This document shows, in pieces, positions 1-11,454 of a stretch of 29,277 bases of DNA. The notes beneath the pieces were generated by a model. That model did not search any database, was not told the origin of the DNA, and saw nothing but the letters and a program-made list of their open reading frames with translations. The position numbers and the translations under genes were made by a program. The DNA comes from Nephromyces sp. MM_2019 (Eukaryota; Apicomplexa; Aconoidasida; Nephromycida). Position 1 is the first letter of the stretch. Each line of letters opens with the position of its first letter. The stretch is taken from positions 1 through 29,277 of the forward strand of contig JADHZB010000431.1 of assembly GCA_015657535.1 (NCBI GenBank), read 5' to 3'.

Positions 1-763
1 ATATATATATATATTATGATATTGATTATATTAATAAATTATTAATTTCATATACACACACATCCATATATAAATAAATATATATATATATATATAGCTA
101 ATTAAATATAGATATGTGTGTATTTAGTTTGTGTATATGTATGAAAATGTGTTTGTATGTATATGTTTATGTATATGTGTATGTACATATGAAGTGTGTG
201 TATGTATGAAGTGTGTGTGTATGTATATGATTGTGTTTATGTATATGATTGTGTGTATGTATATGATTGTGTGTATTTGTATGTATGTATATATATATAT
301 TTATGTGTGTGTGTATTGTATTCTATATGTATATATATTGTTTAATAGGTGTGTGCATATTATTTTAATCTTATTTATATAAAAGAAATTTCAATATCTT
401 GTGATATATGTCAAATGTGTGTATAAATATTTTTTAATAATTTGACTAAATAAATGCATACACACATATTAATTAATATATATATATATATATATTACTT
501 AACATTGTTTGTGTGGATATATATATATATGTGAAAATACCTATGAATTGGTTAAAATTACAAACTAATAATCATATTTTAAAATTAAACAATTTTTTAA
601 AGTATACATAATATATATATAAAAATATATATAATATGTGTGTGTGTGTGTGTGTATATACAAATATGTAAATTATTCTAGGAATTATATTTAGAAGGTT
701 GTATATATATATATACACAAATATGTGTGTGTATTGTGTATTAGGCTTAAATATGTATATTTA
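1..763. other. Intergenic TA/TG repeats, 3' flank
   Basis: This lies downstream of the 12-exon gene. It holds (TA)n at 1-14, 75-98, 478-495 and 520-532, a (TGTATG)-type tract at 110-330 and (TG)n near 635-655. The short plus-strand frame at 131-382 is repeat translation. No gene is supported. Confidence 0.7.
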
Positions 764-1211
764 CTAATTGGACATTTGATCTAAATCGTCTAAATATATA
801 TCTATGGGATCTGTTATTACACACATATACACAATAAACATAAATGTGTATAAAAAAAATGTGTGTGTGTACTGTATAATTTTATGAGTTCTGAATGTGT
901 GTGTGTACTGTATAATTTTATGAGTTCTGAATGTGTGTGTGTAATGTATAAGTTTATGAGTTCTGAATGTGTGTGTGTACTGTATAAGTTTATGAGTTCT
1001 GAATGTGTGTGTGTACTGTATAAGTTTATGAGTTCTGAATGTGTGTGTGAACATATATGTGTGTATATATGTGTATGTGTTTACTTAATTTTTGAAGGGG
1101 TGCTTCAACTTTATTGAGAGTTATAAATGGGTCTCTGAGGTTCAGTTGATAAGAGCCAGGATAGGATATCCTAAGATAGTTATGTTGATTTGAGTTAAGC
1201 CAACTAATTTT

Positions 1212-1247
<36 letters not shown>

Positions 1248-1665
1248 TTGCACATATACACATATACTAGTACACATACATAGAAATAAACCAAAACACA
1301 TATACCGACACACATAACCAAAACATATATATCAAAACACATACACAAAAACATAGAACAACATATTTACATCAACTTACACACTTATGTAAACACATAT
1401 ACACAAACATCCCAACCCCTTTCTACACACACACACACTTACTGTGAGTAAGTAGATGTACACACATTAAATGTTAAACTACGAAATTGTAAGAATAATA
1501 TTTCCCCTGTGTTTGTATTGAAATTTCGAGTTGTCCAACAGCCCGAAATTTCATCCAAAAAATATAATTTCGCATTTTCCCAAAATTTTTGATTTATAGA
1601 GGGTTGAAATCTTAGCCTTATACCTAATTCTGTTGCTATATTTACACACACACACATACACACCT

Positions 1666-1696
<31 letters not shown>

Positions 1697-3123
1697 CACA
1701 TACACACACACACATGTACACATATACACACATGTACACACATTTACACATACACACACACACACATGTACACATACACACACATGTACACACATTTACA
1801 CATACACACACATACACATGTATACATACACACACACACACATGTATACATACACACACACACACATGTATACATACACACACACACACATGTATACATA
1901 CACACACACACACATGTATACATACACACACACACACATGTATACATACACACACATGTACACACATTTACACATACACACACACACACATGTATACATA
2001 CACACACATGTACACACATTTACACATAGATACACATTTACACATAGATACACATGAACACATATACACAAATCCATACATGTACACACACACACACATA
2101 CACATACACATATGCATACACAACACACACACACACACAGCACACACACACACACAACACATAAATAAAATGAATAAGGTTAACCAGTGTTCCCTTCAGT
2201 TAATACACCATCACGCAGTGTGTAAATTTGTTTATTTTCAAAATAATAACAAATTTTCTCAATTTCATTAAGTGTGTATGTGTGTGTGATTACTTTGAAA
2301 TCATGGTCTTCAGAGTCCATATCTATTTATATATATATATATGTGTGTATATATGTGTGTGTGTGTGTATATGTGTGAATGTGTATATGTATATATATGG
2401 TGTGTATATGTGTGTGGGGTGTGTGTGTGAACGTGTATACATGTGAGTGATTATATATATATGTGTAATTATATATGTGTGTGTGATTATATATATATAT
2501 ATATATGTAATTATATGTGTGTGTGTGATTTTATAAATATATATATGTGTAATTATATGTGTGTGTGTGATTTTATAAATATATATATGTGTAATTATAT
2601 ATGTGTGTGTAATTATATATGTGTGTGTGATTATATATATATATATACATGTGTGATTATATATGTGTGTGTGGTTATATATGTATGTATGAATAAATAA
2701 AACGTGATGTGTGTTTGTATGTGATGATGTATAGAGCTAGTGTATATATATATGTGTGTATAGAACAGTGTGTGTGTAAAAAATTTTACCTTTCATATAA
2801 AAATAGAATGGAGTAGATTGTGTGTTTGGAATTGTTATAAGAAATACAATATCATTATTATTGGGGTCCTCAAACAAAAATTCACCCATTATATTTTTCC
2901 AATCAGAAATCCCCTTATAAATCATTTGACATCTCTCCCTACACACACACATAATCATATTACAAACATTTAAACACACACACATAATCAAATTATATAC
3001 ACACACATACACATGCACATGAATATATACATAGACACATACATACACAAGCATAAGCATATGCATACAGCATAAATATATATATATATAAACATGCACA
3101 TACACGCACATATACACACATAG

Positions 3124-3154
<31 letters not shown>

Positions 3155-3199
3155 CACACATACACACACACACATATATATATATACACACATACACAC

Positions 3200-3232
<33 letters not shown>

Positions 3233-3255
3233 TATATATATATACACACACACAC

Positions 3256-3292
<37 letters not shown>

Positions 3293-5502
3293 TACACACA
3301 CAGGCACACACACACATACACACATAGAGTTACCATCTCTTATTGTGTCCACCCGTACGCCTTATAGAGGGTATAGAGAAAAGGAGTAGGCGGTAAAGCT
3401 TTGATTTAATTGAAATCTTATAATTAAGATTTTTATAAAAATCATCTACTCTACACACACACATATATATATACACACACATACACAAACACATACACAT
3501 AAATCAATATGTTATATAGTTGTATAAAAATAATAATTTATACACACAAATATATATGTTTATGTAATAAAAATTAAATTTCTATACTGAAATAATAAAT
3601 AAAACATACTGGGGTATATGTGTAGGTATATGTGTGGGTATTTGTGTGGGTGTGTGTGTGTGTGCAATGTTTTTATGTGTGTGTGTGTGTGGGGGTGTGC
3701 AATATTTTTATGTGTATGTGGGTGTGCAATATTTTTATGTGTATGTGGGTGTGCAATATTTTTACGTGTGTGTGTGTGTGTGTGTGAGTGTGCAATATTT
3801 TTATGTGTGTGTGTATGTGGGTGTGCAATATTTTTATGTGTGTGTGTATGTGGATGTGCAATAGTTTATGTGTATATGTGTGTATTAATAAAACATACCT
3901 AGAATATAAATTGGAAAAAAAGCTTTCTAATAAAAATATAATAAGTAAAACAAAATGTTTGTATGTAAAAATGTTTGTATCTAAGATTATGTATATGTGT
4001 AACTGTGTGTATAAATGTGTAGAGTGAAGAATGTGTAAAAAATATAAACATGTGTATATAATTTGTGTAGGGGTTGCTGGTTGGGATGGTCAAATAAAAT
4101 TGTTTATTTGTGTGTGTGTGTATGTAGGTACACGTTTATGTATCTAAAATGAGTGTATTTGTTTGTATATACATGTGTGTATGTGTATATATGTAACAAA
4201 GTGTGTGTGCAAAATTTAGGAGTGTGTAGTATTTAATTATTGTAAAATATAAATATGCCAGGTATATAAGATATGTGTGTGTAAGATATATGTTGTGTGT
4301 ATGTGTAATGTTTATGCTCTGTATGTGATTTATGTGTGTATGTGTGTTGTATGTGTGTGTGTTTATACCAGTAGTCTCATAGTCTGTAATAGTTGTTGTG
4401 TATGAATGGGTTGATTTTCGGTTGATGTCTTGATTTTTAAGAATATTGATGGGCTATATAAAAATGTGTATGTTTAATGTGTATATTTAATGTGTATACA
4501 ATTATATATATGTATATAATTAGATGGACACATAAATTCTTGTGTACATAAATGTGTATGTACTATAATATATATATAATTATGTGTGTAAAATTCTTGG
4601 TATAAGGTATAGATATATATATATATATATATATATATGGGTGTGTGTGTGTCTGAACTTTATTACCTTTGTGAGTTTTATATCTTTATTATTAAAAGTT
4701 CTATGTAAACAAAATAAATTAAGTTTGAATAGTTGATATAAATACACACACATGCACACATAAATAAAATTAAAAAATTGGTATATATTTATAAGCTACA
4801 CACACATTAATGTCATATACACACATTTATATTATACACACACATTAATATCATATACACACATTTATATTATACACACACATTAATATCATATACACAC
4901 GTTAATATCATATACACACACATACTCTTTAGAGTATAATGTGTCTATAGACTCATCAATAGAACTCCGTGGAGAAATAATCACTGCTATAAAATGTGTG
5001 TAAATTAAACGTAATTAAATAAGTTTAATGTGTTATTTATTTAATGTATATCATAGTGTGTATATATATATGTGTGTGTGTACATGTGTCTGAGGTATAT
5101 GTATGTATGTGTGTGTGTTCATGTGTGTAAGGTATATGTATGTGTGTTATATATTTAGGTTTATGTGCGTAAGAGATGAGCACATGGTTTATGTTAGTGT
5201 GTATAATTTAATATGATATTGTGTGTGTGCATAAAATTTCATACTTTTTAGTTCATTTAAATTAATCATTTTACTGTTTTCATTGGATATCTGAATCATG
5301 ATATTGTGTGTGTGAAAAATAAGTTGAAAATTATATACATTTGATTATTATTACTTTAACAATTTTTTGCACACACACATGAGGTAAGATGGATATATAT
5401 ATATATATAAATATATCCACCTATCCACCTTACACACATACACAAATTATGTGCACACGCACATATATAAACACAGACCTATAACTATATATATATATAC
5501 AC

Positions 5503-5544
<42 letters not shown>

Positions 5545-5584
5545 TAACATACATATATATATATATACACACACACATACATAC

Positions 5585-5618
<34 letters not shown>

Positions 5619-5681
5619 CTCTTTGATACAATCATCTTTGTTGTTCGGTATTAATGAAGAGTTTGAATTTTCTTTATACAT
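764..5681 (-). CDS. Unrecognised 359-residue protein, 12 exons
   Basis: I do not recognise the family. The exons, in coding order, are 5681-5619, 5290-5245, 4986-4926, 4700-4667, 4453-4369, 3926-3899, 3450-3334, 2938-2790, 2322-2185, 1635-1443, 1203-1085 and 810-764. All junctions use GT/AG and the phases agree, giving an open frame of 359 codons ending in TAG. The first about 100 residues are polar and low in complexity, rich in Asn, Ser and Lys. A basic segment follows ([17 protein letters not shown], about 132-148). The rest is a folded-looking domain containing [54 protein letters not shown] and [16 protein letters not shown], and the tail is acidic ([10 protein letters not shown]). No signal peptide or clear membrane helix is visible. 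The ATG at 5681 was chosen because the same frame has a stop 12 bases upstream. A CAAG just before it could instead be a splice acceptor, so an upstream exon is possible. Introns are 213-549 bases and full of TG, CA and TA repeats. Confidence 0.72.
860..1039. repeat. 36-bp minisatellite, five copies
   Basis: Five consecutive 36-base units run from 860 to 1039. Each has a TG run followed by a segment like ACTGTATAATTTTATGAG and ends in TTCTGAA. Single-base changes separate the copies (ACTG/AATG, AATT/AAGT). The array sits inside the last intron of the 12-exon gene. It is open on both strands only because the unit length is a multiple of three. Confidence 0.95.
1640..2160. repeat. CA-rich satellite block in an intron
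   Basis: This is a long block of (CA)n interrupted by regularly spaced ATGTATACAT, ATGTACACA and ATTTACACAT motifs, with the ATGTATACAT spacers recurring every 24-28 bases between about 1815 and 1990. It fills most of the intron between the exons at 2322-2185 and 1635-1443. The apparent Thr-His and Cys-Val proteins here are repeat translations. Confidence 0.9.
2330..2700. repeat. TA/TG composite repeat in an intron
   Basis: Alternating (TA)n and (TG)n tracts are arranged as repeated units of the type TGTGTGTGATTATATATATA and GATTTTATAAATATATATAT. They lie in the intron upstream of the exon at 2322-2185. Confidence 0.85.
3655..3865. repeat. About 30-bp minisatellite, GTGCAATATTTTTATGTG core
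   Basis: Six to seven tandem copies contain the core GTGCAATATTTTTATGTG, followed by a TG run of variable length and TATGTGGG. The array occupies the intron between the 28-base exon at 3926-3899 and the exon at 3450-3334. Length variation is mostly in the TG portion. Confidence 0.9.
4795..4922. repeat. Tandem CACACATTAATATCATATAC units
   Basis: About three imperfect copies of a roughly 40-base unit each contain CACACATTAATATCATATAC and CACATTTATATTATA. They lie in the intron between the exons at 4986-4926 and 4700-4667. Confidence 0.85.
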
Positions 5682-8066
5682 CTTGTAGTCAAATTAATTT
5701 ATTTTATTTTCTAGTAATATAATACACATTATAATGTGTGTGTGTGTATATATGTATGGGCATATGTAGATGTATGTGTGTGTATACATATACTATATAT
5801 ATGCGTATGTGCATATATGTTTTGATGTATATAGACGTATATTTATGGGTGTATATTATAAATAGATGAATATTAATGTATCAATGTGTGTGTATAAAAA
5901 ATTGTTTTGATATATTTATGTATACTTATAATTTGACAACACTTTATGTGTGTATTGGATCATTCAGGTGTGTGTGTATGATCAAAATATAGATGTGTGT
6001 AAAAAAAGTGTATGTGCGATTGGTAAAAATATGTGTGTATTATCAAAATGTATATGATTCAAATGAGTGTGTATTATTTAAATATGTATGTATGTGTTAT
6101 CAAAAGGTGTGTGTGTTATCAAAATGTGTATGAAGATAGTCTTAGTGTTTTAGAGTCAAATTGTTTGTTTAAATATACTGAAATGTGTATATAATTATAT
6201 TATAGCGTTGAGCATTGCAATATTTGATTATTTAAATAAATTCAAACAAAAAATATTTATATATGTATAAACTAAAATTAAATGTGTAAATGTGTGCATA
6301 GGTGTGTGTGTAATACGTAATTTTATGTGTGTGTTACGGTATAAATATATGTGTGTTTGTAAATTTAATGTTTAAATATGTGTATGTAACTGTGCAAAAT
6401 GTGAGTAAAATTTATGGTGTTAGCGTATTTGCACATCACAGTATGAATGTGTGTGTATTAAATGGTAAACGTGTTTGTGTACGAGTGTTAAGTATGTGTG
6501 TGTATCAAAATGTGTGTGTGTGTATCAAAATGTGTGTGTGTGTGTCACAGTCTAAGGATGTGTGAGGTTGAATATATGACTCTGTGAAACTAGAAATTTG
6601 TGATTGTGTAAATGTGTGGCTGTGTTATGTATGATATACAAGTATAGGAACTTGTGTGTATATGTAACAGTGTCAATATGTAAATGTGTAAATATATCAA
6701 CGTGTATGTATGTATGTGTGTGTGTGTGTGTGTGTAATGAATTAACAGATAAAACTAAATTATTTGAATTCCTGTCTGATAATTCATTAAATATGATAGT
6801 AAATCTTATAACAAATTATGTCTGTGTGTGCAGATAATTATTTAGTTTTGATCAAATTGAAAAATTATATTCAAAGCTTTTATCTATGTGTGTGTGTGTG
6901 TGTCTGTATATGTATGTGTGTGTTTTTATATATAAAAATATGTGCATGTGTGTGTGAGGGGGGATTGAGTATAATAAATAAGTTAGGTTCCTGTGTGATC
7001 ATCTTCTAGTCGTGTTTAATTAGCTTCAGTGTGTGTGTGTGTGTTTGTGTATGTGTATGTATGTGTGTGTGTATATTATCTAGACATATATCTATGTGTG
7101 GGTTTATAAGTTTGTGTGTGTAGTAAAGAGGAGAGAGAAATTTAAATTAATTTGAATCTTTTAGGTAATGGGTATTCAAAAATTTCTTAATTATTCAAAA
7201 ATGTTAGTGTTATCAAGTATATTGGATTATAGTGTGTGTATAAAATTTTGTATTATAGTGTGTGTGTATATATAATATATGTGTGTTATATATGCACACA
7301 TAGTGTATGTTCTGCGTGTGTCTGTTATATGTGAAAATGTGTGTAAGCGTAGGTATAAACATTATACTTGAAATAACATGTTTACAACATTTGTGCAAAT
7401 CGTGTGTGTAGGATGAGCATAGTTTATGTTTGCACAGAGGTTTTGTGTATAAAGTATGTTTGTGCAAATATTCTGTGTAAAACATATGCAAGATAGTGTG
7501 TGTTTTGTGTGTTTATTTAGCAAGTTTAAAGTGTGTATTGGGTACGTGTGTGTATATGTTGCATTATTTTTGTATGTGATATGTGTGTGTATATGTGTAT
7601 TGTTTGATATGTATATGTATGTAATGTATGTGTGTGCCGGTGCTCGTTTGTAATAAGTGTGTAAATATAGCATACACACACTATGTGTATAAATATCTAG
7701 GTGAGATATGTGTCTCAATAAATTGTATATAGTATGTTGTGTTACATATATTTTATAGATGTGTTACGATAACTAGTAATTGAAATTTTAGCACACACAT
7801 AATTTTACACACATGCTTACTTGCTAAAGTGGGTTGATTTTTTCATACTTAAATATTAGGTGTGCATAATGTTAGGTGTGTGTGTATGTATATATGTGTG
7901 TTGTGTAGTCTGTGTTGTGTATGTGTAGTATCCCCATGCGTACATTTTGCCTTAGATATAACAGAGTATATTTTTGAGAGGATGGTAATGTGTGTGTGTG
8001 TGTATGTGTGTATTTATCCAAACACATACAAAAATGTATGAGAAACATCACATGTTTTATAAATAA
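5682..8066. other. TG-rich region with unresolved candidate exons
   Basis: No complete gene could be assembled here. Most of the region is degenerate TG repeat, including a loose family of GTGTATTATCAAAATGTG units at about 6030-6140. Several less repetitive islands have exon-like properties. On the plus strand, one after an acceptor at about 6205 reads LSIAIFDYLNKFKQKIFIY, one at about 6752 reads TKLFEFLSDNSLNMIVNL, and one near 7171 reads MGIQKFLNYSKML. On the minus strand, a segment at about 7477-7370 reads NILYTQNLCANINYAHPT up to a GTATAA donor, and 7846-7821 reads MKKSTHFS before GTAAGC. The phases of these pieces do not join into one model, so the strand is undecided. Confidence 0.3.
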
Positions 8067-8214
8067 TTGAAAAAAAAGTTAAAAATTGGCCTAACTTTTT
8101 ATATTATAGTAAATTGCCTTACTAGCACAAACACACACATTAGATTAGCTTCACCTTACACACACAAGTGTGCTAGATTAATACAATTAGACAACCCCAA
8201 ACTACACAAACACA

Positions 8215-8433
8215 CGCACCTACATACATCCACACACACACCTAAATACATTCACACACACACACACACACCTACATACATTCACACACACACACACACA
8301 CCCACCTACATACATTCACACACACACACACACACCTACATACATTCACACACACACACACACACCTACATACATTCACACACACACACACACACACCTA
8401 CATACATTCACACACACACACACACACACACAC
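8215..8433. repeat. CCTACATACATTC(AC)n minisatellite
   Basis: Six to seven copies of CCTACATACATTC are each followed by a (CA) tract of 14-24 bases. The array lies about 0.8 kb upstream of RPL41. The plus-strand Thr-His-rich frame across it (8067-8612) is repeat translation. Confidence 0.93.
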
Positions 8434-8733
8434 GATTATCTTTAAGACTCAACACCTTAACTTTCTATTTTCTCAACACACATACACGCTACCCACGCTA
8501 TACACATATACACTACACACTAAACACACACTACAGACACATATACACTAGACAACTTAACTTAACACACACTACACACACACACTACACACTACAGACA
8601 CACATACACTAGACACTTACTTAACTTAACACACACTATACTCGTACTAAATACACATTTCATACACACAAACACTACATACTCACTAAACACACACTAC
8701 ACAGACAAGCACAACATAGACACATTATACACA

Positions 8734-8920
8734 CTCATACACCCTCTACATACACACACGCACATTACATGCACACACGCACATTACATACATACACACG
8801 CACATTACATACATATACACGCATTACACACACACACAGATATTACATACACACACACATATTACATACACACACACACACACATTACATACACACACAC
8901 ACATTACATACATACACTAC
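8734..8920. repeat. CACACGCACATTACATAC repeat array
   Basis: About eight imperfect copies of a 17-20 base unit of the type CACACGCACATTACATAC are present, grading from CACGCA to CACACA versions. The array ends just before the pyrimidine-rich upstream region of RPL41. Confidence 0.88.
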
Positions 8921-8929
8921 ATATCCCCC

Positions 8930-9244
8930 TATTAATTAATTTTTCTTATTTTTTCTTCTTCAATATATATATCAAATACTCTTAATATTTCTTCCCTACA
9001 AAAAATTGTGTACTATGTTTTCTTCTTTTTCATATAATTAATTTCCCAAATACAATTTATCTATTCTTCTTCCTCACAAACAAACTATTATACATTTTAT
9101 TAAGAAAAATTTTCTTTTTCTTAATTGAATGTAATTATATATATTTATAAAGCAATTCATTATAAATATAATTATTAATTATCACACATTTTAATTAGAA
9201 AACATATACACACTCTTCTAACACCTTCCTCTTTACTCTAAAAA
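8930..9244 (+). promoter_or_regulatory. Pyrimidine-rich 5' flank of RPL41
   Basis: The repeats stop abruptly and a T/C-rich, AT-rich stretch follows. Its runs include TTTTTCTTATTTTTTCTTC and, just before the ATG, CTCTTCTAACACCTTCCTCT. This is a plausible promoter and leader for a highly expressed ribosomal protein gene. The transcription start is not determined, and the assignment is inferred from position and composition. Confidence 0.45.
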
Positions 9245-9798
9245 ATGGCACATGGGGCCAGTCGTTATAAGAAGGCCAGAGCAAAAATGCGATGGAAGGT
9301 AAGAGCCTACATACTTTCATGTTTACCCATTTCAATTGATATACACACAATTGAACTCACAAACATACATTTTAACTCAAACACACACACATATTTGAAC
9401 TCAGACATACGCATACATTTGAAATCACATATCCTCCTTATATTGTCTATTGTGTGTATGTATATCTTCTTCTATCGTATGTTATGTATTATGTGTATAT
9501 TTATCTTCTTTAATCATGTACTGTATACATCTGTTCTTTTTTTTATAGTATAGTTATTGATGTGTGTGTATATGCATATACATATCTTCTTTTGTATTGT
9601 TTGTGTGCACGTGTATACAATTTCTTCTTTAGAAGATGCTTTCAATCTTATACATATTATATCACTCATACTTGAGTATACATTGTGTGTAGATAAATAT
9701 ATATATAAATATACGTGTGTATATATTTGTAGTGGAAGAAGAAGCGAACACGAAGGTTACAGAAGAAAAGAAGAAAGATGAGAGAGAGATCAAGATAA
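9245..9798 (+). CDS. RPL41: Ribosomal protein eL41 (large subunit), two exons
   Basis: This is the smallest cytosolic ribosomal protein, a single basic helix that bridges the two ribosomal subunits. Exon 1 (9245-9298) encodes MAHGASRYKKARAKMRWK. Exon 2 (9733-9798) encodes WKKKRTRRLQKKRRKM followed by RERSR and a stop. The joined product is 39 residues. It matches the apicomplexan form of eL41, which carries the MAHGASRYKK extension ahead of the universal RAKWRKKR-type helix. The intron (9299-9732, 434 bases, GTAAGA...TTGTAG, phase 0) falls between two WK dipeptides and holds TG and TA tracts. Without splicing the first exon reads on for 84 codons and looks like a 102-residue ORF, which would be a false gene. 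An ATG inside exon 1 (MRWK) is not the start because the longer N-terminus is conserved in apicomplexans. Confidence 0.96.
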
Positions 9799-11454
9799 AC
9801 ACAGAAATCAATGAAACTGTGTATATATAAATGTATACATTCTACAACTTAATTTATTTGTTAAAAATTTATTTTTTTTATAAAAAAATATACAAATAAT
9901 TTAGGCATATATATGCGTGTATAGTTATATATAAACATTTCTTGATTTCTATGAAATATTTGGAAGTTGATATTTTTCTATCATAAATTTGGAATTTATT
10001 TTGATCATTTTGATATTCTTAGTTAACTTTTTATTATACTACATACATAGGAATATGTGTTAATGTGTATATATATATAATAAGATAAAACGAATAGAAA
10101 ATTGGATAAAAATTGGAAATTTTTAGATAATTAAATACATGATAAATTCAAATATTTCAAACCAAAACAACTTGTCCTCAACTTTTCTTTCTTAAAAAAA
10201 TTTGTTTGGATATATACTTTTTGTATATATAAAAAATTGGTTATATACTCGTTATATATATATATATATATATACGTAAACTTGTTATAACTATACACAT
10301 ATAATTTATTATGTTTACAACAAGCTTATAATTAAAATTTATATATTTAAACTACACATGCGCTTAACATATATATAACTTTACACATGTATATATGTAC
10401 ATCACTTATCACTACATAAAAAATATATATATATATATATATATATTTTTTACTACACACACTATATATAAATCATTGCATACACACACAAACATACTAT
10501 ATATTTATATATCTCACTCATCTCCCCCATCTTCCGTACCCTTGCACACATTAATAGTAAGAAAAAATTATTTTTAAGGAGTAAATTTTTTAATAAAAGT
10601 GTTTAGAAATCGAATTTTGTTTATATAAATTTTTTAGGTAAGAAAAGTTGAGTGTTTTATGTATTATGGAGATTGATTGAAGTAATCTATTTTCTTTTTA
10701 AAGAGTATATATATATCTATGTGTGTGTAAGTATATGTTAAGTTTAAAAAGTGTGGTGTAGGTGTGTATATATATATCAGTTAAGAGAAAAATTATTTTT
10801 TATTTATCAAAGTTAAAGTAAAATCTTTAAGTTTGAATTTACAAATAAAATATATATTAAGAATTTTGAAATTTTACTTGTATGTTTAAAGTGTGTTTAC
10901 ACCTAAGATGTGTGTAAAAAATTGATTAAAAGATTTTAATATATTTAAATTTGATTAGAGTGTAGATTTTTGTAAGTTATACTTTATATAGTAAAATAGC
11001 AATCTTATATATGGCTTTTTATTTTAAAATTTATTATATATATATATATATGTGTGTATATATACATGTATAATCACACGAATGTGTGAAAATGTGTGTA
11101 TGTTATATGGGTATATGTAAAATTGTCTATTTAGAAACTAAGCCACCTACATACTTACTGCTAAAGCCTACAAAAATAATAATTTTTATATTCTTTTATA
11201 AATTTTATTAGATATTATATATATATAGTGTGTGTGCACTTAGGATGGTGTTTGTGTATAACTTGTAATTTGAGAGTTTTTGGGGCTGTATATATTTTTA
11301 TAGTATGAAAATACATATATACATATGTGTATCTTTAATAAGCTCTCTGTATATATATATATATGTGTGTGTATATAATAATGTGTCTTCTAAGCATCTT
11401 ATAGGGTATACATAATTAAACACAACCTCACTTCCTATTATTATCTACCTTAAA
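9799..11454. other. Intergenic region, RPL41 and BDP1-like 3' flanks
   Basis: This is the convergent intergenic region. It contains short TA and TG tracts (10255-10275, 10425-10445, 11035-11060, 11355-11380) and long AT-rich unique sequence. Short open stretches exist on the minus strand (10530-10498 reads MGEMSEIYKYI before GTATGT), but no phase-consistent gene was found. Confidence 0.6.

Noticed and set aside
1633..2271. Long plus-strand ORF (212 codons) rich in Thr and His, and several overlapping frames on both strands
   Set aside because: It is a translation of the CA satellite in an intron of the minus-strand 12-exon gene. All frames are open because the repeat lacks stops.
2737..3336. 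Minus-strand frame of 199 codons
   Set aside because: Only about 49 codons of it (2938-2790) are a true exon. The Cys/Val/Tyr-rich remainder is intron repeat read through.
8067..8612. Plus-strand frame of 181 codons with repeated [10 protein letters not shown]
   Set aside because: It translates the CCTACATACATTC(CA)n minisatellite. The residue pattern mirrors the DNA repeat and shows no family features.
9948..10530. Possible minus-strand multi-exon gene starting MGEMSEIYKYI
   Set aside because: Short open pieces exist, but the last piece does not match in phase and their lengths are within chance expectation for AT-rich DNA.
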